NCBI RefSeq assembly: GCF_003945765.1
Contig: NZ_CP027712.1
Coordinates: 5,518,001 to 5,582,000, forward strand
DNA from: Pseudomonas chlororaphis subsp. chlororaphis
GTDB taxonomy: Bacteria > Pseudomonadota > Gammaproteobacteria > Pseudomonadales > Pseudomonadaceae
Reading direction: 5' to 3'
DNA: 64,000 nucleotides
Position 1 is the stretch's first letter. Each line of letters opens with the position of its first letter. The translations under genes and the position numbers were made by a program. This document shows, one piece after another, positions 9,991 to 20,625 of the stretch. The notes under the pieces were generated by a model. That model had not been told where the DNA came from and ran no database searches. It saw nothing but the letters and a program-made list of their open reading frames with translations.

Positions 9991-11126
9991 AGCTTCTCCG
10001 CTGCCTGACGCAGCGTCTCCTCACGCTTGGCAAAGCATAGCCTTACCAGACGCTGTCCTTGTGGTGGCTCGCGGTAGAACACCGACACCGGAATGGTCGC
10101 AACGCCGTGCTCGCGGGTCATCCAGATCGCCATCTCGACGTCATTCAGGTCCGGGCGGATCTGCGAGTAGTCCACCAGTTGGAAGTAAGTACCGGCCACC
10201 CGGGTAAAGCTGAAGCGCGAAGGTGCCAGCAGGTCGCAAAACAGATCACGCTTGGCCTGATAGAAACCGGGAAGCTCTTCGACATGTTCTGGGTGTTCGG
10301 CCATGTAGTCCGCCAGAGCGTACTGCAAAGGAGTCACGCCGCAGAAGCTGACATATTGATGCACCTTGCGCAGCTCCGCGCTCAGGGCCGGTGGTGCGAC
10401 CACATAGCCGGTTTTCCAACCGGTCACGTGATAGGTCTTGCCAAAGGAACTGACCACAAATGCCCGTTGGTACAGCTCCTCATGGGCCAGCACGCTGACG
10501 TGGGGGATGCCGTCGAATACCAGATGCTCGTACACCTCGTCGCTGACCAGGTAGATATCCCGATCGCGAATCAGCGCAGCCAGCTGGTCCAGTTCCGCAT
10601 GGCTGATCAGCGCACCGCTGGGGTTGTGCGGGGCATTGAGAATGATCATCCGCGTACGCGGGCTCAGGGCCTCGCCGAGTTTCTGCCAATCGATGGCGAA
10701 ATCGGTCAGGCCAAGCTGTACATGCACGCAGCGCCCGCCAGCGAGCTCCACCGAAGGCTCATAGCTGTCGTAGCAAGGATCGAAGACGATCACTTCATCA
10801 CCGGGCTGGATCACTGCCTGGATGGCGCAGAAGATCGCCTGGGTGGCGCCCGGAGTAATGGTTACCTCGGTCTCGGCATTCACCTGCACGCCATAACTGC
10901 GGGCGATCTTGGCCGCCACTTGCTGGCGCAAGGCCGGCAGACCGGTCATCGGTGCGTATTGGTTGTGGCCGCTGGCGATATGCCGGGCGACGGCATCGCG
11001 CAGGGCCTGTGGGCCATCGAAATCGGGAAAACCCTGGGACAGGTTCAGCGCGCCGGTTTCTACGGCGAGCTGTGACATTTGCGTGAAGATGGTGGTGCCG
11101 ACATTCGGCAGCTTACTGGTGATCAT
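9978..11126 (-). CDS. PLP-dependent aminotransferase, methionine/glutamine type
   Basis: This 382-residue fold-type I aminotransferase resembles YbdL (methionine aminotransferase). The PLP lysine is in SFGKTYHVTGWKTGY and the N-terminus has NLSQGFPDFDGP. Such enzymes transfer the amino group from methionine, glutamine, Phe or Tyr to 2-oxo acids. The ATG at 11126 has AGGGA upstream; one seven codons earlier does not fit the family. The omega-amidase overlaps its 3' end, so the pair would re-aminate 4-methylthio-2-oxobutyrate using glutamine and pull the reaction by hydrolysing the ketoglutaramate. Confidence 0.88.
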   Translation of the reverse strand: MITSKLPNVGTTIFTQMSQLAVETGALNLSQGFPDFDGPQALRDAVARHIASGHNQYAPMTGLPALRQQVAAKIARSYGVQVNAETEVTITPGATQAIFCAIQAVIQPGDEVIVFDPCYDSYEPSVELAGGRCVHVQLGLTDFAIDWQKLGEALSPRTRMIILNAPHNPSGALISHAELDQLAALIRDRDIYLVSDEVYEHLVFDGIPHVSVLAHEELYQRAFVVSSFGKTYHVTGWKTGYVVAPPALSAELRKVHQYVSFCGVTPLQYALADYMAEHPEHVEELPGFYQAKRDLFCDLLAPSRFSFTRVAGTYFQLVDYSQIRPDLNDVEMAIWMTREHGVATIPVSVFYREPPQGQRLVRLCFAKREETLRQAAEKLCVI

Positions 11127-11201
11127 GGGTGATTCCCTGCTGAACACCCGGCTCTACGGCGGCTCGGGGAGGTCCCGAGAATAGCCCAAACCACAGGCAT
11201 G

Positions 11202-11228
11202 AAAAAGGGCGCCAAAGGCGCCCTTTTT
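11202..11228. terminator. Bidirectional terminator-like hairpin
   Basis: AAAAAGGGCGCC AAA GGCGCCCTTTTT is a perfect stem with A and T tracts on both sides. It lies downstream of der (minus strand) and upstream of the aminotransferase gene, so it most likely ends der transcripts. Confidence 0.85.
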
Positions 11229-11242
11229 CCAAGGCAAATCCT

Positions 11243-11310
11243 GCAGGAGCCGGCTTGCCGGCGAAGCATTGAAGCGGGTCCGGGGCTTCGCCGGCAAGCC
11301 GGCTCCTACC
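11243..11310. repeat. REP-like inverted repeat pair
   Basis: GCAGGAGCCGGCTTGCCGGC and its inverted copy ending GGCAAGCCGGCTCCTACC flank a short spacer. This is the common Pseudomonas REP pattern in an intergenic gap, next to the terminator after der. Confidence 0.85.
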
Positions 11311-11317
11311 AGGTGAC

Positions 11318-12790
11318 TCAGCGCTTGTCTTTGCGCTTCTTCTCGGCCTTTTTGTGGTGTGTCATTAAACGACGCTTCTTGTTGACCTGACGGTCGGTGA
11401 GCGTGTTCTTGTTGCCTTCGTACGGGTTTTCGCCGCCCTTGAATTCGATGCGGATCGGCGTACCGACCAGCTTCAGAACACGCCGGTAGGTGTTTTCCAG
11501 GTAGCGCACATAGGACTTCGGCACCTTCTCCACCTGATTGCCGTGGATCACGATCAGCGGCGGGTTGGCGCCACCCAGGTGGGCATAACGCAGCTTGATG
11601 CGACGGTTGTTGACCATCGGTGGCGCGTGCTCGCTCACGGCGTCTTCGAGGATCTGCGTCAGGCGGCTGGTCGGCCAGCGGGTTACCGCGGACTTGAAGG
11701 AGTTCTGCACCGACTGGTAGAGGTTGCCCACGCCAGTGCCGTGCAACGCCGAAATGAAGTGGATGTCGGCGAAGTCGACGAAGAACAGCCGGCGCTCCAG
11801 CTCGGTCTTCACATAGTCACGCTCGCGCGGGTCCATGCCATCCCATTTGTTCAGGGCGATGACCAGGGCCCGGCCCGCTTCCAGGGCGAAGCCCAGCAGG
11901 TTCAGGTCGTGGTCGACCACGCCTTCGCGGGCGTCCATGACGAAGATCACCACGTTGGCGTCCTTGATCGCCTGCAGGGTCTTGACCACCGAGAATTTTT
12001 CAACTTCCTCGTGGATCTTGCCGCGCTTGCGCACACCGGCGGTGTCGATCAGCGTGTACTTCTCTTCGTTACGCTCGAAGGGAATGTAGATACTGTCGCG
12101 GGTGGTGCCCGGCTGGTCGTAGACGATGACCCGGTCTTCGCCGAGCATGCGGTTGACCAGGGTGGACTTGCCCACGTTCGGCCGACCGATGATGGCGATC
12201 TTGATCCCGTCTTTTTCGCTCGGACCCGGAATGCGCTTGGCTTCCTCGCCTTCGGCTACGACTTCTTCCTCGCCCTCTTCCGGCTCGTCTGCGTCGTCTT
12301 TCGGGAACTCGCGCAGGGCGATTTCCAGCATCTGCGTGATACCACGACCGTGAGCACCGGCGATCGGGATCGCGTCGCCCATGCCCAGCGGGGCGAACTC
12401 GGCACGTGCCATGTCTGGGTCGATATTGTCGACCTTGTTGGCGATCACGTAAGAGGTCTTGTTACGTTTGCGCAGGTGCTCGCCGATCATCTGGTCGGCC
12501 GCGGTGAAACCGGCCTTGGCATCTACCAGGAACAGGACGACATCGGCTTCTTCGATGGCCAGCAGCGACTGCTCGGCCATCTTTTCGTCCATGCCATGCT
12601 CGTCACCGGAGATACCGCCGGTGTCGATCAGAATGTAGGTACGCCCTTGCCACTTGGCCTCACCGTATTGGCGATCACGGGTCAGACCGGACAGGTCGCC
12701 GACAATGGCGTCGCGAGTCCGAGTCAGGCGGTTGAACAAGGTGGACTTGCCGACGTTCGGTCGGCCCACCAGGGCGATTACGGGAACCAT
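11318..12790 (-). CDS. der: Ribosome assembly GTPase Der (EngA)
   Basis: The 490-residue protein has two tandem GTPase domains, each opening with [10 protein letters not shown] (residues about 8 and 203), with switch motifs DTGG and DTAG and NKVD/NKWD base-binding motifs. A C-terminal KH-like domain ends in a basic tail ([11 protein letters not shown]). Der promotes 50S subunit maturation. The linker between G domains is unusually acidic ([12 protein letters not shown]). I chose the ATG at 12790; the upstream ATG adds MESR only. It follows bamB after a 139-base gap full of hairpins. Confidence 0.98.
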   Translation of the reverse strand: MVPVIALVGRPNVGKSTLFNRLTRTRDAIVGDLSGLTRDRQYGEAKWQGRTYILIDTGGISGDEHGMDEKMAEQSLLAIEEADVVLFLVDAKAGFTAADQMIGEHLRKRNKTSYVIANKVDNIDPDMARAEFAPLGMGDAIPIAGAHGRGITQMLEIALREFPKDDADEPEEGEEEVVAEGEEAKRIPGPSEKDGIKIAIIGRPNVGKSTLVNRMLGEDRVIVYDQPGTTRDSIYIPFERNEEKYTLIDTAGVRKRGKIHEEVEKFSVVKTLQAIKDANVVIFVMDAREGVVDHDLNLLGFALEAGRALVIALNKWDGMDPRERDYVKTELERRLFFVDFADIHFISALHGTGVGNLYQSVQNSFKSAVTRWPTSRLTQILEDAVSEHAPPMVNNRRIKLRYAHLGGANPPLIVIHGNQVEKVPKSYVRYLENTYRRVLKLVGTPIRIEFKGGENPYEGNKNTLTDRQVNKKRRLMTHHKKAEKKRKDKR

Positions 12791-12826
12791 GCGGCTCTCC
12801 ACTGCGTTAATTCAGAAAATACAAAA

Positions 12827-12917
12827 GCCGCTGCGAGGCAGCGGCTGGTGCTCGGGGCAGCACGTGACGTGCTGCGAACCTTGCCGGGGCAAGGCCGCTT
12901 GGGGATCAACCCCAAGC
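12827..12917. other. Four tandem hairpins between bamB and der
   Basis: Four perfect or near-perfect inverted repeats lie head to tail: GCCGCTGC/GCAGCGGC (12827-12845), GCAGCACGT/ACGTGCTGC (12857-12875), CCTTGCC/GGCAAGG (12879-12894) and GCTTGGGG/CCCCAAGC (12897-12917). Read leftward, the last hairpin before der is followed by TTTTGTATTTT, so it resembles an intrinsic terminator or attenuator within the bamB-der unit. Confidence 0.7.
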
Positions 12918-12929
12918 ATAGTCAAACCA

Positions 12930-14081
12930 TTACTTGATGGTCAGGGCTTCCAGTTTGCCGCTGTTGCCATACACATAAATCATATTGCCCACTACCAGCG
13001 GACGCGCACGCAGACCATCGCTGTCGATACGCTCACGGCCAACGAAGCGACCGTCAACCTGGCTCAGCAGGTGCAGGTAACCTTCCAGGTCACCGACCGC
13101 CACGTAGCTGGAGAAGACTTCCGGGGCCGACAGTTGACGGCGGGCCAGCGAGTCGTTGCTCCACAGCGCAGTGGTGGAACGCTCGTCGATGCTTTCGACG
13201 GTGCCGGAGGACAGGCTCACATAGACGCTGCCGAAACCTTGAGCGACACCCGCATAGCTGGAAGCATCGCGCTGCCAGAGCGGACGACCGCTTTCCAGGT
13301 CCAGCGCCGCTACGCGACCCTGGTAGCTGGCGACATACAGGGTGCCACCGGACAACAGCAGGCCACCGTCGATATCGACCACGCGATCCAGTTCGGAACG
13401 ACCTTGCGGAATGGCCACGCGCTGTTCCCACACCGGCACGCCGTTGCGGATATCCAGGGCCACCACTTTACCGGTCGACAGACCGGCAACCGCCAGGCGG
13501 TTGGTGGTGATTGGCGCACTGGTGCCGCGCAGGGTCAGTACCGCCGGGGTGCTGTCGTAGACCCACATCTGGTTGCCGGTGGCGGCATCGAGGCCGATCA
13601 CACGGTCATCCTGGGTCTGGACCACCACCACATCGCCATTGGTGGACGGCGGAGCCAGTACTTCACTGGTCACCCGCGCGCGCCACTTCTCTTCGCCGCT
13701 CGAAGCGTCCAAAGCGACCACTTCGCCCTTGAGGGTACCGATCATGACCAGACCGTAACCCACGCCAACGGCACCGGACACAGGCAACTCCAGGTCCTGT
13801 TTCCATTTGACGTCGCCGTTCATGCGATCCAGTGCCTCTACCACGCCAGTGACGTCGGCGGCGTAGATGGTGCTGCCGTCGATCGCCGGAACCAGCATGT
13901 TGTAGGTTTCGCCCTGGCCGTCACCGACCGAACGGCTCCACTGTTTCTGCAGGACCACTTCTTCTTTGAAGTCGACCAGTTCGGCAGGTGGCAATTCTTT
14001 CTTGCTGTTGCTGCTGCAACCCGCGGCCAGAACGGCCAGAGCCAGCAATGCTGCATGTTTCCAACGGATCACGTCACGCAT
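12930..14081 (-). CDS. bamB: Outer membrane assembly lipoprotein BamB
   Basis: This 383-residue protein starts MRDVIRWKHAALLALAVLAAGC, a signal peptide with lipobox LAAGC (Cys22). The rest is a PQQ-like eight-bladed beta propeller with repeated blade motifs such as VVALDASSGEEKWRARV and VAALDLESGRPLWQRD. BamB is the scaffold lipoprotein of the BAM complex that inserts beta barrels. The ATG at 14081 overlaps the end of yfgM by eight bases; longer in-frame extensions run inside yfgM and are not credible. Der follows downstream. Confidence 0.96.
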   Translation of the reverse strand: MRDVIRWKHAALLALAVLAAGCSSNSKKELPPAELVDFKEEVVLQKQWSRSVGDGQGETYNMLVPAIDGSTIYAADVTGVVEALDRMNGDVKWKQDLELPVSGAVGVGYGLVMIGTLKGEVVALDASSGEEKWRARVTSEVLAPPSTNGDVVVVQTQDDRVIGLDAATGNQMWVYDSTPAVLTLRGTSAPITTNRLAVAGLSTGKVVALDIRNGVPVWEQRVAIPQGRSELDRVVDIDGGLLLSGGTLYVASYQGRVAALDLESGRPLWQRDASSYAGVAQGFGSVYVSLSSGTVESIDERSTTALWSNDSLARRQLSAPEVFSSYVAVGDLEGYLHLLSQVDGRFVGRERIDSDGLRARPLVVGNMIYVYGNSGKLEALTIK

Positions 14082-14715
14082 CCCCTTTGGCCAGGTCGTC
14101 CAGCTTGATTTGTAGGCCACCGACCGCCGCTTCATCGGACAGCGCGGCCTTGGCTTTTTCATACGCAGCATGGGCTTCGTCGGTACGGCCCAATTGGACC
14201 AGCAGGTCGCCCTTGAGCTCTTCGCGAGTGGCCAGGAATGCCTTGTCGGCATCGCCTTCGAGCAGCTTCAGCGCTTCATCGGCCTTGTTCTGCGCGGCCA
14301 GGACCTGGGCCAGGCGCTGACGGGCGATTTCGCCCAGCGTCGGGTTGGCCGGCTTGTCGGCGATGGCTTTGAGCTCGGTCGCTGCGTCGTCCAGCTTGCC
14401 GGTGTCGACCGCCACCTTGGCGACGAACAGGCTGCCGTATTGCGCATAGGCAGTACCGCCGAACTCACTGTTGAGCTTGCCGGCCAGGTCTGCGACACGG
14501 GCTGCATCCGGCTTGCCGTCAGGCGTCAGCGTGGTCTCCAGCAATTGCTGATAGAGCATCGAGGCGCCTTGCGATTGATTGTTCTGATACTTGTGCCAGG
14601 CCTGCCAGCCGAACACGATGACCAGCGCCAACAGGCCGCCGGTGACCAGGGGCTTGCCGTTGCGCTGCCACCAGTCCTTCAAATCCGCCAGCTGTTCATC
14701 TTCGGTACTCGACAC
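14074..14715 (-). CDS. yfgM: YfgM/BamB-associated TPR membrane protein
   Basis: The 213-residue product has a short cytoplasmic N-terminus, one membrane span at about residues 24-42 (LVTGGLLALVIVFGWQAW), and a periplasmic domain with TPR-like helices. YfgM partners the SecYEG-associated chaperone PpiD in E. coli and lies between hisS and bamB in many gammaproteobacteria, as here. It overlaps bamB by eight bases, so translation is coupled. Confidence 0.93.
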   Translation of the reverse strand: MSSTEDEQLADLKDWWQRNGKPLVTGGLLALVIVFGWQAWHKYQNNQSQGASMLYQQLLETTLTPDGKPDAARVADLAGKLNSEFGGTAYAQYGSLFVAKVAVDTGKLDDAATELKAIADKPANPTLGEIARQRLAQVLAAQNKADEALKLLEGDADKAFLATREELKGDLLVQLGRTDEAHAAYEKAKAALSDEAAVGGLQIKLDDLAKGDA

Positions 14716-14755
14716 CCCAATACTCCTTATTCGCTAAATCGGCTGTTTGACAGCT

Positions 14756-16045
14756 TCAACCCTGCACGACGCAGGTGGCCAGGTGTGCAGCGAGCGCATC
14801 CCAGGCAATGCTTTGTTGTTCGCCCTGGCCACGCAGGGGTTTGAAACCTACCACTTGCTGGGCCAGTTCGTCGTCACCGAGGATCAATGCGTACAACGCA
14901 CCGCTCTTGTCGGCCTTCTTGAACTGGCTCTTGAAGCTGCCGGCACCGGCGTTGATCTGCAGGCGCAGGTTGGGCAACTGATCACGAACCCGTTCACTCA
15001 GCGCCAGAGCAGCCAGTTCGGCGGCTTCCCCGAAAGCGCAGAGATAAACGTCGACCTGGCGCGAGATCTCTTCAGGGATCTGCTCCAGAGTTTCCAGCAG
15101 CAGTACCAGACGCTCGATACCCATGGCGAAACCGACACCCGGGGTAGCCTTGCCGCCCATCTGCTCGACCAGGCCGTCGTAGCGGCCGCCGGCACAGACG
15201 GTGCCCTGGGCACCGAGCTTGTCGGTGACCCATTCGAAAACGGTCTTGCTGTAGTAATCCAGCCCGCGCACCAGCTTCGGGTTGATCACATAAGGGATAC
15301 CGGCGGCATCCAGACGGGCCTTGAGCCCCTCGAAGTGCACGCGGGACTCTTCGTCCAGGTAATCGGCCAGCTTCGGCGCGTCCACCAGTACGGCTTGAGT
15401 GTCCGGGTTCTTGGTGTCGAGCACGCGCAGCGGGTTGGTTTTCAGGCGGCGCTGGCTGTCTTCGTCGAGCTTGTCCATGCGTGCCGAGAGGAACGTCACC
15501 AGCGCATCGCGATAACGCGCACGGGCTTCGGCGGTTCCCAGGCTGTTCAGCTCGAGCTTGACCGCGTCACGGATACCCAGTTCGCCCCACAGGCGCCAGG
15601 TCAGCACGATCAGTTCGGCGTCGATGTCCGGACCGTCGAGGTTGAAGACTTCGCAACCGATCTGGTGGAACTGACGATAACGGCCTTTCTGCGGACGCTC
15701 GTGACGGAACATCGGGCCGATGTACCAGAGTTTCTGCACCTGGCCACCGCCAGTGATGCCATGCTCGAGCACAGCGCGCACGCACGCCGCGGTGCCTTCC
15801 GGACGCAGGGTCAGGGAGTCGCCGTTACGGTCGTCGAAGGTGTACATTTCTTTTTCGACGATGTCGGTCACTTCACCGATGGAGCGCTTGAACAGCTCGG
15901 TGAACTCGACGATCGGCATACGGATCTGCTTGTAACCGTAGTTATCCAGCAACCGCGCAACGGTGCCCTCGAAATAGCGCCACAGGGGCGTCTGCTCGGG
16001 CAGGATGTCGTTCATGCCACGAATGGCTTGCAGAGACTTGCTCAC
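14756..16045 (-). CDS. hisS: Histidyl-tRNA synthetase
   Basis: This 429-residue class II synthetase shows motif 2 with [17 protein letters not shown], the histidine-specific signatures [15 protein letters not shown] and [15 protein letters not shown], and a C-terminal anticodon-binding domain. It charges tRNA-His in the cytoplasm. It starts [18 protein letters not shown] and sits 22 bases after ispG. Confidence 0.98.
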   Translation of the reverse strand: MSKSLQAIRGMNDILPEQTPLWRYFEGTVARLLDNYGYKQIRMPIVEFTELFKRSIGEVTDIVEKEMYTFDDRNGDSLTLRPEGTAACVRAVLEHGITGGGQVQKLWYIGPMFRHERPQKGRYRQFHQIGCEVFNLDGPDIDAELIVLTWRLWGELGIRDAVKLELNSLGTAEARARYRDALVTFLSARMDKLDEDSQRRLKTNPLRVLDTKNPDTQAVLVDAPKLADYLDEESRVHFEGLKARLDAAGIPYVINPKLVRGLDYYSKTVFEWVTDKLGAQGTVCAGGRYDGLVEQMGGKATPGVGFAMGIERLVLLLETLEQIPEEISRQVDVYLCAFGEAAELAALALSERVRDQLPNLRLQINAGAGSFKSQFKKADKSGALYALILGDDELAQQVVGFKPLRGQGEQQSIAWDALAAHLATCVVQG

Positions 16046-16067
16046 AAAAAATCCTTAATTCGTTCGA

Positions 16068-17177
16068 TTAGCCGCGCGCGATCAGCGCTGCGTCGGCTTC
16101 GACCTTTTCGGCCGCTTTCTCGCGGATCAGCTTTTCCAGTTGATCCACAAGATTGTCATTCGTCAGTTTCTGCGACGGCTTGCCGTCGATGTAAATCAGG
16201 TTCGGCGTCCCGCCGGTCAGGCCGATATGCGCCTCTTTGGCTTCGCCCGGACCGTTGACCACACAACCGATGACCGCCACGTCCAGCGGTACCAGCAGAT
16301 CCTCGAGACGCCCTTCCAGTTCGTTCATGGTCTTGACCACATCGAAATTCTGCCGCGAGCAGCTCGGGCAGGCGATGAAGTTGATGCCACGGGAACGCAG
16401 ATGCAGGGACTTGAGAATGTCGTAGCCGACTTTCACTTCTTCGACCGGGTCGGCCGCCAACGAGATGCGAATAGTATCGCCAATCCCTTCGGCCAGCAGC
16501 ATACCGAGGCCCACGGCGGATTTCACCGTGCCTGAACGCAAACCGCCAGCTTCGGTGATACCCAGGTGCAGCGGCTGGATGATTTCCTTGGCCAGCAGGC
16601 GATAGGCTTCGACGGCCATGAACACGTCGGAGGCTTTCACACTGACCTTGAAGTCCTTGAAGTTCAGGCGCTCAAGGTGCTCGACGTGACGCAGGGCAGA
16701 CTCCACCAGCGCCGCCGGGGTGGGCTCGCCATATTTCTTCTGCAGGTCCTTTTCCAGGGAACCGGCGTTGACGCCGATACGGATCGGGATCCCGCGATCA
16801 CGGGCCGCATCCACCACCGCACGCACGCGGTCTTCACGACCGATGTTGCCGGGGTTGATCCGCAGGCAATCGACGCCCAGTTCGGCCACGCGCAAGGCGA
16901 TCTTGTAGTCGAAGTGGATGTCGGCAACCAGCGGCACCTTGACCTGCTGCTTGATACGACCGAAAGCTTCGGCCGCGTCCATATCCGGTACGGAAACCCG
17001 CACGATATCGACACCGGCGGCTTCCAGACGGTTGATCTGGGCCACAGTGGCCGCCACATCGTTGGTGTCGCTGTTGGTCATGCTCTGCACGGCAATGGGG
17101 GCATCGCCACCCACGGGTACCGAGCCGACCCAGATCTTGCGGGACTCGCGACGTTTGATTGGAGATTCGCCGTGCAT
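16068..17177 (-). CDS. ispG: 4-hydroxy-3-methylbut-2-enyl diphosphate synthase
   Basis: This 369-residue enzyme of the MEP isoprenoid pathway reduces methylerythritol cyclodiphosphate to HMBPP. The N-terminal TIM barrel contains [11 protein letters not shown] and RINPGNIG, and the C-terminal cluster domain has CPSC (two ligands) and [13 protein letters not shown] (third ligand) for the [4Fe-4S] centre. It lies 3 bases after rodZ in a tight leftward operon with hisS downstream. It depends on Isc cluster supply, encoded about 3.5 kb upstream. Confidence 0.97.
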   Translation of the reverse strand: MHGESPIKRRESRKIWVGSVPVGGDAPIAVQSMTNSDTNDVAATVAQINRLEAAGVDIVRVSVPDMDAAEAFGRIKQQVKVPLVADIHFDYKIALRVAELGVDCLRINPGNIGREDRVRAVVDAARDRGIPIRIGVNAGSLEKDLQKKYGEPTPAALVESALRHVEHLERLNFKDFKVSVKASDVFMAVEAYRLLAKEIIQPLHLGITEAGGLRSGTVKSAVGLGMLLAEGIGDTIRISLAADPVEEVKVGYDILKSLHLRSRGINFIACPSCSRQNFDVVKTMNELEGRLEDLLVPLDVAVIGCVVNGPGEAKEAHIGLTGGTPNLIYIDGKPSQKLTNDNLVDQLEKLIREKAAEKVEADAALIARG

Positions 17178-17180
17178 GAC

Positions 17181-18218
17181 TTATTGACCTAACTTCAGGC
17201 GAGCAGTCTCGCCACTGGTGAACGGAGCCACATCGACCGCTTGTCCGTTGTAGCTGACCTGCGCACCACGGGCATAACCCAGGCGCACGGCAAATGGCGG
17301 CTTGCCGGAAACATCGGCGGTCTCGCCCTTGCGCTTCAGGCCACTCAACAGCACTTTGCCGCTGCCGTCGGTGATCTGGGTCCAGCAATCGGCTGTGAAC
17401 TGGATCTGTACCTGACCCGCGCCGGCTACAGGCGCGGCGGCGGGCGCAGTTGGCGCTACCGGGGTAGCCGGAATAGTCGCTGCTGCAACCACAGGCGCTA
17501 CAGGGGCAGGCGCGGCCGGAGCGCTCGGCGCTGGTGCCGCCGGTGCTACGACCACTGGGGCAGGAGCAACCGGGGCTGCAGGTGCGGCAGCCGGGGCGCT
17601 TGGCGCAGGGGCTGTAGCATCAGCCTGGGCCTGGCCTGGAGCCGGGGCTTCAGGCAGGGCCAGGGCGGTTTCGCCCTCGGTCTGACCTTCCACGACCGCC
17701 TGGTCTTCCGGCTCATCGATCGGATGAATCTGCGTGGTGCCGTCGGCCCCTTCGACTTCGACGTGTTCCTGATTGAGACCAACCAGCTCCTTGGTGCGCA
17801 CGGACGTTTGATCCTGCCACCAGATAAAGCCACCACCGATCACCGCGATCAGCAGCAACAGGCTGACGATGCGCAAAATGGTGTGGGAAACCCGTACTGG
17901 CTCTTCGATACGGCCGAGGCTGTGCACATTGCTGCCCTGGGAATCGGTGCCCGTGTATTGGTCGAAGGCCTGGACCAGAACGGCCTGGTCCATCCCCAGC
18001 AACTTGGCATAGGCACGGATATAACCGCGGGCGAAGGTATGCCCCGGCAGCTTGTCGAAAGCGCCGGCTTCCAGGTTGCTCAACGAGTTTGCGGTCAGAT
18101 TGAGCTTGAGGGCCACTTCAGCCAGCGACCAACCATTGCTTTCGCGGGCCTGACGCAGGGTCTCACCGGGGTTGACGCGAGTCGCTGCTAGAACTTCGGG
18201 ATGCGCCGCTTTCATCAT
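17181..18218 (-). CDS. rodZ: Cytoskeletal protein RodZ
   Basis: The 345-residue protein has the RodZ layout: a cytoplasmic helix-turn-helix of Cro type (residues about 18-85), one membrane span (about 113-133, ILRIVSLLLLIAVIGGGFIWW), a Pro/Ala-rich periplasmic linker (about 185-265, many APAAPAP units), and a C-terminal DUF4115 beta domain. RodZ anchors MreB for rod shape. Its start overlaps the stop of the upstream pilW-type gene by four bases. Confidence 0.95.
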   Translation of the reverse strand: MMKAAHPEVLAATRVNPGETLRQARESNGWSLAEVALKLNLTANSLSNLEAGAFDKLPGHTFARGYIRAYAKLLGMDQAVLVQAFDQYTGTDSQGSNVHSLGRIEEPVRVSHTILRIVSLLLLIAVIGGGFIWWQDQTSVRTKELVGLNQEHVEVEGADGTTQIHPIDEPEDQAVVEGQTEGETALALPEAPAPGQAQADATAPAPSAPAAAPAAPVAPAPVVVAPAAPAPSAPAAPAPVAPVVAAATIPATPVAPTAPAAAPVAGAGQVQIQFTADCWTQITDGSGKVLLSGLKRKGETADVSGKPPFAVRLGYARGAQVSYNGQAVDVAPFTSGETARLKLGQ

Positions 18219-18973
18219 TGCTCCGACAGGTATTGCTGATATTCCGGCGTACCGGGATAGAGTCGTTTTAATTGCAGGCCGTAACTGGCGGCCTTGTCGC
18301 GATCTTCAAACACCGTTGCCAGCCGAACGCCGAGCAATAGACTACGTGCATTTTGCTCGCTCAGCAGGCTAAAACGATCGTAATAGTCGCGGGCGGGCAC
18401 ATAATGCCTGTCTTCGAAGGACAACTCAGCCATTTCCAGCAATGCGCGAGGCTGCTGGCGGTTCAGGCGCAGGGCTTTTTCCAGGTGTTGCCGGGCCAGG
18501 TCACGCTCACCCAGCATCGCGGCGGTCATGCCAAGGTTCTCGAACACTCGGGACCGTTCGGGGTACAGGGTATCAGCAGCCGCCTGTTCAAAGCGCTGAT
18601 AAGCATCTTTGTAACGTTTTTCTTCAAAGAGAAAGCTGCCGTAGTTGTTCAGGATACGGGCATCGGAGGGACGCGCAGCCAGGGCCTTGCGGTAATGCTG
18701 GTCAGCCAGCTCGGGTTCCATTTCAGCCTGGAACACCAGCGCCAGGGCGGCATTGGCGTCAGCGTCGGACTCGTCCAGCTCCAAGGCCTTTTTCAGCGGC
18801 ACTTTCGCCCGCTCGGTCATGCCTTGTTGCAGATACCCCAAGCCCAGCTGAACATAGGCCTCACGCGCCTCGTCCCGCCCCTTGCTTGTCTTCATCGGGT
18901 TGAAATCCCCCGAAAGAACACAGCCAGCCGACAGGCTGACAAAAAGCAGAAGCAGCGCGACGCGCAAGGTCAT
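18215..18973 (-). CDS. pilF: Type IV pilus biogenesis lipoprotein PilW/PilF
   Basis: This 252-residue lipoprotein has a signal peptide with lipobox LSAGC (Cys18) and about six TPR repeats across the mature part (YVQLGLGYLQQGMTERA and ADANAALALVFQAEMEPELA are two of them). PilF is the pilotin that places the PilQ secretin in the outer membrane. The gene name differs between species (pilW or pilF). It heads the ispG-hisS unit and starts 12 bases after rlmN. Confidence 0.93.
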   Translation of the reverse strand: MTLRVALLLLFVSLSAGCVLSGDFNPMKTSKGRDEAREAYVQLGLGYLQQGMTERAKVPLKKALELDESDADANAALALVFQAEMEPELADQHYRKALAARPSDARILNNYGSFLFEEKRYKDAYQRFEQAAADTLYPERSRVFENLGMTAAMLGERDLARQHLEKALRLNRQQPRALLEMAELSFEDRHYVPARDYYDRFSLLSEQNARSLLLGVRLATVFEDRDKAASYGLQLKRLYPGTPEYQQYLSEQ

Positions 18974-18985
18974 GGAGATCCTCTC

Positions 18986-20134
18986 TCAGGTACGATTCGC
19001 AGCGCTTTGCGGCATATCGGCGTCGGCGCTCAATTCGCGCACCGCGATATAACGTTCGCTACGACGGGTGCGATCCAGCACCTGCCCGACCAGTTGTCCA
19101 CAGGCCGCATCGATGTCTTCGCCGCGCGTGGTGCGCACGGTGACGTTGAAGCCTGCGTGATGCAGTTGATCCTGGAACCGGCGAATGGCGTTGTTGCTCG
19201 GCCGCTCGTAACCGGAATGCGGGAACGGGTTGAACGGGATCAGGTTGATCTTGCAAGGAATGTCCTTGAGCAACGCGATCATCTCGACAGCGTGTTCAAC
19301 CTTATCATTGACGTCCTTGAGCAGCGTGTACTCAATCGTCAGCACACGTTTCTCGCCCAGCGACGACATGTAGCGCTGGCAGGACTCGAGCAGCATCTTC
19401 AGCGGGTACTTCTTGTTGATCGGTACCAGCTGGTTGCGCAGCGCATCGTTTGGTGCGTGCAGGGACAACGCCAGGGAAACGTCGATGTGCTTGGCCAGCT
19501 CATCGATCATCGGTACCACGCCGGAGGTCGACAGGGTCACGCGGCGCTTGGAAATGCCGTAGCCCAGGTCGTCCATCATCAGGTGCATGGCCGAGATGAC
19601 GTTGTCGAAGTTCAGCAGCGGCTCACCCATGCCCATCATCACCACGTTGGTGATGGCACGGTCGACGGTCGCCGGGACACTGCCAAAGGATTTGTTGGCA
19701 ATCCACACCTGGCCGATGACTTCGGCGGCGGTGAGGTTGCTATTGAAGCCTTGCTTGCCGGTGGAGCAGAAACTGCAGTCCAGGGCACAGCCTGCCTGGG
19801 ACGAAACGCACAAGGTGCCGCGTTTGCCCTGGGGAATGTAAACGGTCTCGACGCAGCTGCCGGACGCCACGCGCACCACCCACTTGCGGGTGCCGTCGCT
19901 GGAGATGTCCTCGCTGACCACTTCCGGACCACGAATTTCGGCAACGGCCTTGAGCTTTTCGCGCAAGGCCTTGCCGACGTTCGTCATGGCGTCGAAATCA
20001 TCGACGCCAAAGTGGTGAATCCATTTCATTACCTGACCGGCACGGAAACGCTTCTCCCCGATTGAGTCGAAGAATTTTTCCATTTCCGGTTGAGTCAGAC
20101 CCAACAGGTTAGTTTTGCCAGTCGATGTAGTCAT
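18986..20134 (-). CDS. rlmN: 23S rRNA (A2503-C2) / tRNA (A37-C2) methyltransferase RlmN
   Basis: This 382-residue radical SAM protein has the cluster motif C116xxxC120xxC123 ([15 protein letters not shown]), the SAM-binding [12 protein letters not shown], and the C-terminal cysteine region [14 protein letters not shown]. RlmN methylates C2 of A2503 in 23S rRNA and A37 in some tRNAs. I use the ATG at 20134 ([13 protein letters not shown]), with AAGGTG upstream; a start six codons earlier is also open. ndk ends 29 bases upstream of this start. Confidence 0.96.
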   Translation of the reverse strand: MTTSTGKTNLLGLTQPEMEKFFDSIGEKRFRAGQVMKWIHHFGVDDFDAMTNVGKALREKLKAVAEIRGPEVVSEDISSDGTRKWVVRVASGSCVETVYIPQGKRGTLCVSSQAGCALDCSFCSTGKQGFNSNLTAAEVIGQVWIANKSFGSVPATVDRAITNVVMMGMGEPLLNFDNVISAMHLMMDDLGYGISKRRVTLSTSGVVPMIDELAKHIDVSLALSLHAPNDALRNQLVPINKKYPLKMLLESCQRYMSSLGEKRVLTIEYTLLKDVNDKVEHAVEMIALLKDIPCKINLIPFNPFPHSGYERPSNNAIRRFQDQLHHAGFNVTVRTTRGEDIDAACGQLVGQVLDRTRRSERYIAVRELSADADMPQSAANRT

Positions 20135-20163
20135 GGTTTCACCTTCACTCACGGGCCTTTGGC

Positions 20164-20589
20164 TTAGCGAGTGGTCACTTCGGTGGAAGCGAAGAAGTAA
20201 GCGATTTCGCGTGCAGCAGCGGCTTCGGAGTCCGAACCGTGAACGGCGTTGGCGTCGATGGATTCAGCGAAGTCAGCGCGGATGGTGCCGGCAGCAGCTT
20301 CTTTAGGGTTGGTAGCGCCCATCAGCTCACGGTTCAGAGCGATAGCGTTTTCGCCTTCCAGAACCTGAACGACAACCGGACCGGAAGTCATGAAAGCAAC
20401 CAGCTCGCCGAAGAAGCCACGAGCGCTGTGCTCAGCGTAGAAGCCTTCAGCTTCGGCTTTCGACAGTTGCTTCATTTTCGAAGCTACAACGCGCAGGCCA
20501 GCTTTTTCGAAACGGGTAACGATCTCGCCGATGACGTTTTTTGCAACAGCGTCAGGCTTGATGATGGAGAAAGTACGTTGAACAGCCAT
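20164..20589 (-). CDS. ndk: Nucleoside diphosphate kinase
   Basis: The 141-residue enzyme equilibrates nucleoside di- and triphosphates through a phosphohistidine. The signature [20 protein letters not shown] contains the catalytic His, and the N-terminus [10 protein letters not shown] is characteristic. It is co-directional with the isc operon upstream but separated by a terminator-like hairpin. Confidence 0.98.
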   Translation of the reverse strand: MAVQRTFSIIKPDAVAKNVIGEIVTRFEKAGLRVVASKMKQLSKAEAEGFYAEHSARGFFGELVAFMTSGPVVVQVLEGENAIALNRELMGATNPKEAAAGTIRADFAESIDANAVHGSDSEAAAAREIAYFFASTEVTTR

Positions 20590-20625
20590 GGTGTAACTCC
20601 AGAAACGGTGATTAAAGCGAAAAAT

